This document shows positions 60,722 through 64,000 of a DNA stretch of 64,000 nt, piece after piece. A program made the position numbers and the translations under genes. Below the pieces are notes generated by a model. It ran no database searches. It saw only the letters and a program-made list of their open reading frames with translations, and was not told the DNA's origin. Origin of the DNA: Lachnospira rogosae (GTDB taxonomy: Bacteria > Bacillota > Clostridia > Lachnospirales > Lachnospiraceae); assembly GCF_040096455.1 (NCBI RefSeq), contig NZ_JBBMER010000004.1, positions 292,992-356,991 on the forward strand, written 5' to 3'. The stretch's first letter is position 1; each line of letters opens with the position of its first letter.

Positions 60722-62413
60722 ATGTATCAGTGTCCGGGCTGTGGTGGAAGATTAGTCTTTGACATACCATCACAGCAGTTGATGTGTGACCATTGCGGTA
60801 CGAAGTATGACCCATATGCAATCAGTAAGGAACAGGATGCGGAGGAAAGTCAGGAATATGACGTTACTGTATTCAAATGTCCTAACTGTGGTGGAGAGAT
60901 ATTAAGTACTGATAATACTGCAGCTAATTTTTGCAGCTTTTGTGGAGCATCAACAATTCTGACAAGCAGAGTATCAAAACAGCAAAGACCAGGATATATA
61001 ATACCATTTTCCAAGACTAAGGAGGACTGTAAGCAGGCTTATAAGAAAATGGTACGTCACGCGTGGTTTGCCCCTAAGGAATTAAAAGATGAGAAGTTTA
61101 TAGATGGTTTCAGAGGTATATATATGCCTTATTGGACGTATTATATAACCCAGAAAGGACCAATGTGCCTAAGCGGTTCTAAAAGCCATAGACGGGGAGA
61201 TTACATTTATACAGACTATTATGATATAACTGGCGATTTGGATTGCCAGTATAAGGGTCTGTCATATGATGCTTCATCGTCATTTGATGACAGTATAAGT
61301 GAGGCGATAGCACCATATGACGTTAAGAATATGAATCCATTTACTCCATCAATGCTTAGTGGATTCTATGCAGATACAGCAGATGTTGCACCAGATGTAT
61401 ACAGGGCTGATGCGAAAAATGTAGCTGTTGACGAGACATATTCCTATGTCAAAAGGTCAGCACATCTTGGGTCAGTACAACTTGATAATTATCAGGGGGA
61501 TATTGAGGGAAGACTTTCGACAAAGGTAGTAGCACAGGATAGAACAATGTTTCCGGTGTGGTTCTTATCATACCGTAATAAAGACAGAGTTGCATATGCG
61601 ACAGTTAATGGACAGACAGGGAAGGCAGCGGCAGATCTGCCAGTATCACTTATGAGGTATTTTATAGGTTCGGTTATTCTTGCAATACCTATATTTTTAA
61701 TGCTTAACAGTTCATTTACATTAAGACCTAAGACTACATTGGGGATTGCATCGATTATAGCATTATTTACAATAATTCTTTATGTATTAGAATTAAAGAA
61801 AATATACAAGAAAGACCGGCAGTTAGATGACAAGGGCAGAATGTATGCAGGTTCAGCTATTAATGTCAATGAATCACCAGGGGCAAGGCGTAAAAGTGAA
61901 GAACAGCTTGCAGGCGATATAGCTGATGCTATAGACAAAGGCAGGCGTGAAGCAAGGTCATATGGACGTAAGAATAAAAGAAGAACGACAAGAACTAATA
62001 TGGCAGTGGTAACTATGATGATTTCATTGGTGTGTTGTGTATTTCCTATGTTGTATGTCTATCTTCAGATGATGTCTATATTCTATGGTTCTGGAGATAT
62101 TGGGGCGGGATTTTCTATAAGTGTTATATGTCTTATAACAGGTATAGTGCTTACTCTTGTTAATCATAAGACATTTAAAATGATAACTAATAAGAAGATA
62201 TCAGGTAATATAGGTTCACTTGCGGCGATGGCAATAGCCTCGGTAGTGCTGTGGATTAATCCTGTATCGGATCTATATTACTATGGTGCTGTTATAGCTG
62301 AATTAATTGCAATAATGTATACTATTATGGATTTAATCAGATATTACAATGTTCTTGCAACTAGAAAGCTTCCACAGTTTGATAATTATAGTGGAGGTGA
62401 TGATAATGCATAA
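60722..62413 (+). CDS. Zinc-ribbon membrane protein
   Basis: The 563 residues open with two zinc ribbons (MYQCPGCGGRLVFD...CDHCGTKYD; FKCPNCGGEIL...FCSFCGAS). A soluble region follows (about 80-300, with YIIPFSKTKEDC and GIYMPYWTYY typical of TFIIB-like zinc-ribbon proteins of Firmicutes), then two to three helices at about 310-345 and four more at about 430-540. The middle loop is basic. Function unknown. The next gene overlaps its stop by 8 bp, so the two are probably made together. Confidence 0.75.
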   Translation: MYQCPGCGGRLVFDIPSQQLMCDHCGTKYDPYAISKEQDAEESQEYDVTVFKCPNCGGEILSTDNTAANFCSFCGASTILTSRVSKQQRPGYIIPFSKTKEDCKQAYKKMVRHAWFAPKELKDEKFIDGFRGIYMPYWTYYITQKGPMCLSGSKSHRRGDYIYTDYYDITGDLDCQYKGLSYDASSSFDDSISEAIAPYDVKNMNPFTPSMLSGFYADTADVAPDVYRADAKNVAVDETYSYVKRSAHLGSVQLDNYQGDIEGRLSTKVVAQDRTMFPVWFLSYRNKDRVAYATVNGQTGKAAADLPVSLMRYFIGSVILAIPIFLMLNSSFTLRPKTTLGIASIIALFTIILYVLELKKIYKKDRQLDDKGRMYAGSAINVNESPGARRKSEEQLAGDIADAIDKGRREARSYGRKNKRRTTRTNMAVVTMMISLVCCVFPMLYVYLQMMSIFYGSGDIGAGFSISVICLITGIVLTLVNHKTFKMITNKKISGNIGSLAAMAIASVVLWINPVSDLYYYGAVIAELIAIMYTIMDLIRYYNVLATRKLPQFDNYSGGDDNA

Positions 62414-63275
62414 TAGAAGTATTATATGTGCTGTAGATAGAAAATATACTGTTAAAGACATACATAGATGTATTCACGCAGTTATGGCGTTAACAGCAGT
62501 TGTTCTATTGCTATTAGTATTTGCGGCTTCTTCTTTACTACAGGTAAAAGCTGATGAAGAGAAGTATCAATATAATAATGTTGATACAGGATATGAGGCT
62601 GTTATAGAAGATGACGCAGACATTATAGATGAGAGTAATTATTCTTCATTGTTAGACATTATGAAACAGATAACAGTGTATGGTAATGTAATGTTAAAGA
62701 CTATAGATACCAACAGCACCACTACTGAAAGTTATGTAAGAAGCCTGTACAGGGAAAAATATGGCACTGATAGTGGGACGATATTTATAATTGATATGTA
62801 TAACCGTAATATCTGGATACATAGCAATGGTAAGATATACAGTACAGTTACAAGCTCATACGCAGATACAATAACTGATAATGTATACAGATATGCTTCA
62901 TCAAAAGACTATTATATGTGTGCATATAAGGTGTATGAGCAGGAACTTGCACTTCTTAAAGGCAGAAGAATATCACAACCAATGAAGTATATAAGCAATG
63001 CACTTCTTGCTGTTGTAGCGGCATTAATTATTAATTATGGAATTGTAAGACTATATTTAAGGAAGAAGGCACCATCAAGAAAAGATATAATGAAAGGTAT
63101 ATTTGCTGGAAAGGCTATTAATAATTGTCAGGTTACATACCGTTATCAGACCAGGACATATTCACCAGTACAGACAGACTCAGGCAGCAGCTCTTCAGGA
63201 GGCTCATCAGGGGGCTCGTCTTCCGGTGGTTCGTCAGGTGGTGGAGGCGGAGGTGGCGGAGGCCACAGCTTCTAA
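62406..63275 (+). CDS. TPM domain membrane protein with Gly/Ser-rich tail
   Basis: The 289 residues have an N-terminal signal-anchor (about 26-46), then a TPM-type domain in roughly 60-190 (YSSLLDIMKQITVYGNVMLKTID, DSGTIFIIDMYNRNIWIHSNG). A second helix (about 200-220) and a C-terminal Ser/Gly run ending GGGGGHSF follow. TPM domains occur in membrane proteins linked to photosystem repair or phosphatase activity; the G/S tail is typical of the YgcG-like bacterial group. GGAGGTGAT 4-5 bp before ATG 62406 sets the start. Coupled to the zinc-ribbon gene. Confidence 0.78.
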   Translation: MHNRSIICAVDRKYTVKDIHRCIHAVMALTAVVLLLLVFAASSLLQVKADEEKYQYNNVDTGYEAVIEDDADIIDESNYSSLLDIMKQITVYGNVMLKTIDTNSTTTESYVRSLYREKYGTDSGTIFIIDMYNRNIWIHSNGKIYSTVTSSYADTITDNVYRYASSKDYYMCAYKVYEQELALLKGRRISQPMKYISNALLAVVAALIINYGIVRLYLRKKAPSRKDIMKGIFAGKAINNCQVTYRYQTRTYSPVQTDSGSSSSGGSSGGSSSGGSSGGGGGGGGGHSF

Positions 63276-63314
63276 TATCACATTGGTGTTGTTTTATTAA
63301 CAGATATTATTGAT

Positions 63315-63368
63315 ATACTGGTTTTCGGAGTTAGAGGTTAAAACTAACAACTGGAAACCGGTATTTTT
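63315..63368 (+). terminator. Terminator after the TPM gene
   Basis: ATACTGGTTTTC (63315-63326) pairs with GGAAACCGGTAT (63353-63364) with wobbles, around an inner GTTAG/CTAAC hairpin (63329-63348), followed by TTTTT. Confidence 0.75.
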
Positions 63369-63530
63369 ATACCTATAACTAAATGGATTTTGTACTATGG
63401 TTGGTATTGTGGCAAGGAATATTAAGAAAAAAATGACTTAATTAAAAGCATTTTATAAACAAATATCGTCCAATAGCTGTCAAAATCAGTATTTATATTG
63501 CTTGGAAATGCCGTATTTTAGGGGGTTTTT

Positions 63531-63570
63531 AAAAAAATTGGAAAAAATTCAAAAAAATTGAAAAAAGTTG
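63531..63570 (+). promoter_or_regulatory. Phased A-tracts (UP-element-like) before the rRNA promoter
   Basis: A-tracts of 6-7 bases begin at 63531, 63542, 63551 and 63561, a period of about 10 bp, directly upstream of the -35 box. Phased A-tracts bend DNA and bind the RNA polymerase alpha subunit, as in strong rrn promoters. Confidence 0.65.
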
Positions 63571-63599
63571 TTGACATAATACCTGGTAGGTGCTATTAT
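63571..63599 (+). promoter_or_regulatory. rRNA operon promoter
   Basis: Consensus TTGACA at 63571-63576, a 17-bp spacer and TATTAT at 63594-63599, with an extended TG (TGCTATTAT). It is the only strong promoter upstream of 16S in this stretch. Confidence 0.85.
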
Positions 63600-63923
63600 A
63601 ATCAAGTCGCCACGAGAGATGAGCGACACGAAAGCTTCTCAAACACAGATAAATACTGAACTTGAGAGCGATGAACTTTGATAACTGAACAGAAAGACAA
63701 CCTTGAAAATTCTTTTTAGAATTTCGAGATGAGTACAATAATTCATTGGAATTAAGTATACATCTTTTGTGAACATCATTCAAGCAATTGAATGAATCCT
63801 TAAACACAGTATAAGGAAACTATTAAAGCTAGTTAGTTTAAGACTGACAAGGCAAACTTGATGTTTTGAAAAACATCTGGGAGTTACGAAGTAACTCTTA
63901 AGTGTTTTATGAAGCAGAACATA
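63600..63923 (+). other. 16S rRNA leader
   Basis: No gene is seen. The 320-nt leader contains several small hairpins, such as GAGTTAC/GTAACTC (about 63881-63898) and GATGTTTT/AAAACATC just before it. These are expected in the processing and antitermination leader of an rRNA operon. Confidence 0.6.

Positions 63924-64000
<77 letters not shown>

Overview
The window looks like chromosome from a low-GC, Gram-positive, anaerobic gut-type bacterium of the Lachnospiraceae, close to Lachnospira/Eubacterium eligens. The pointers are AT-rich codon use, strong GGAGG ribosome sites, the dgt-dnaG-rpoD-trmK order, a THF-riboswitch-controlled folT, an LCP remnant, Rrf2 and ROK regulators, a Firmicute-type flagellin, and the first bases of a 16S rRNA gene at the right edge. 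The genus is inferred. No tRNA genes, CRISPR array or complete insertion sequence were found.

Layout. 0.2-4 kb: DUF1653 protein, D-Ala-D-Ala ligase, MurF and a small lipoprotein. 4.2-8.5 kb: a compact tad-like pilus/secretion locus (ATPase, one TadB/TadC-like membrane protein, two TadE-like proteins) with three very short, mutually similar membrane peptides that look like pilins. 8.6-17 kb: a PAP2 phosphatase, then a pentose/phosphoketolase block (phosphoketolase, fucose/arabinose-isomerase-family enzyme, xylulokinase, transaldolase-like protein, ROK repressor). 17-29.7 kb: DUF2079 membrane protein, two PLP aminotransferases, QueH, a LiaF-like protein, a DUF6088 regulator, riboswitch-folT, a YfcE-like phosphodiesterase, a cytoplasmic subtilase, an Rrf2 regulator and a CNNM/CBS protein.

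29.9-32.7 kb is the most interesting part. A FimB/FimE-sized tyrosine recombinase sits between two 30-bp sites in inverted orientation (27 of 30 positions match). The segment (29923-30698) also carries a sigma-D-like promoter. The right-hand site ends 4 bp before the ribosome site of csrA, and flagellin follows csrA with two apparent CsrA sites in its leader. The arrangement reads as a DNA-inversion switch for csrA and flagellin. In the orientation given here the promoter points away from them, so the predicted state is OFF.

32.8-35.2 kb: an Rpn-type PD-(D/E)XK nuclease gene and a second copy lacking its 5' end. 35.4-42 kb: dgt, dnaG, rpoD, trmK and a uridine-kinase-like gene, then a RelB/YoeB toxin-antitoxin pair. 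42.7-48.6 kb: tyrA, an LCP-family remnant, leuS and an AgrC-like kinase that has lost its phosphoacceptor region. 48.8-50.3 kb: three small minus-strand genes, one Asn-rich and one Cys/Gly-rich. 50.5-55.4 kb: a cell-envelope glycan cluster (GT2-GtrA, phosphodiester glycosidase, membrane-anchored protein, flippase). 55.5-63.3 kb: clpC, radA, a soluble chemotaxis-receptor signalling domain, a zinc-ribbon membrane protein and a TPM-domain protein. The window ends with an rRNA promoter preceded by phased A-tracts, a leader and the 16S 5' end.
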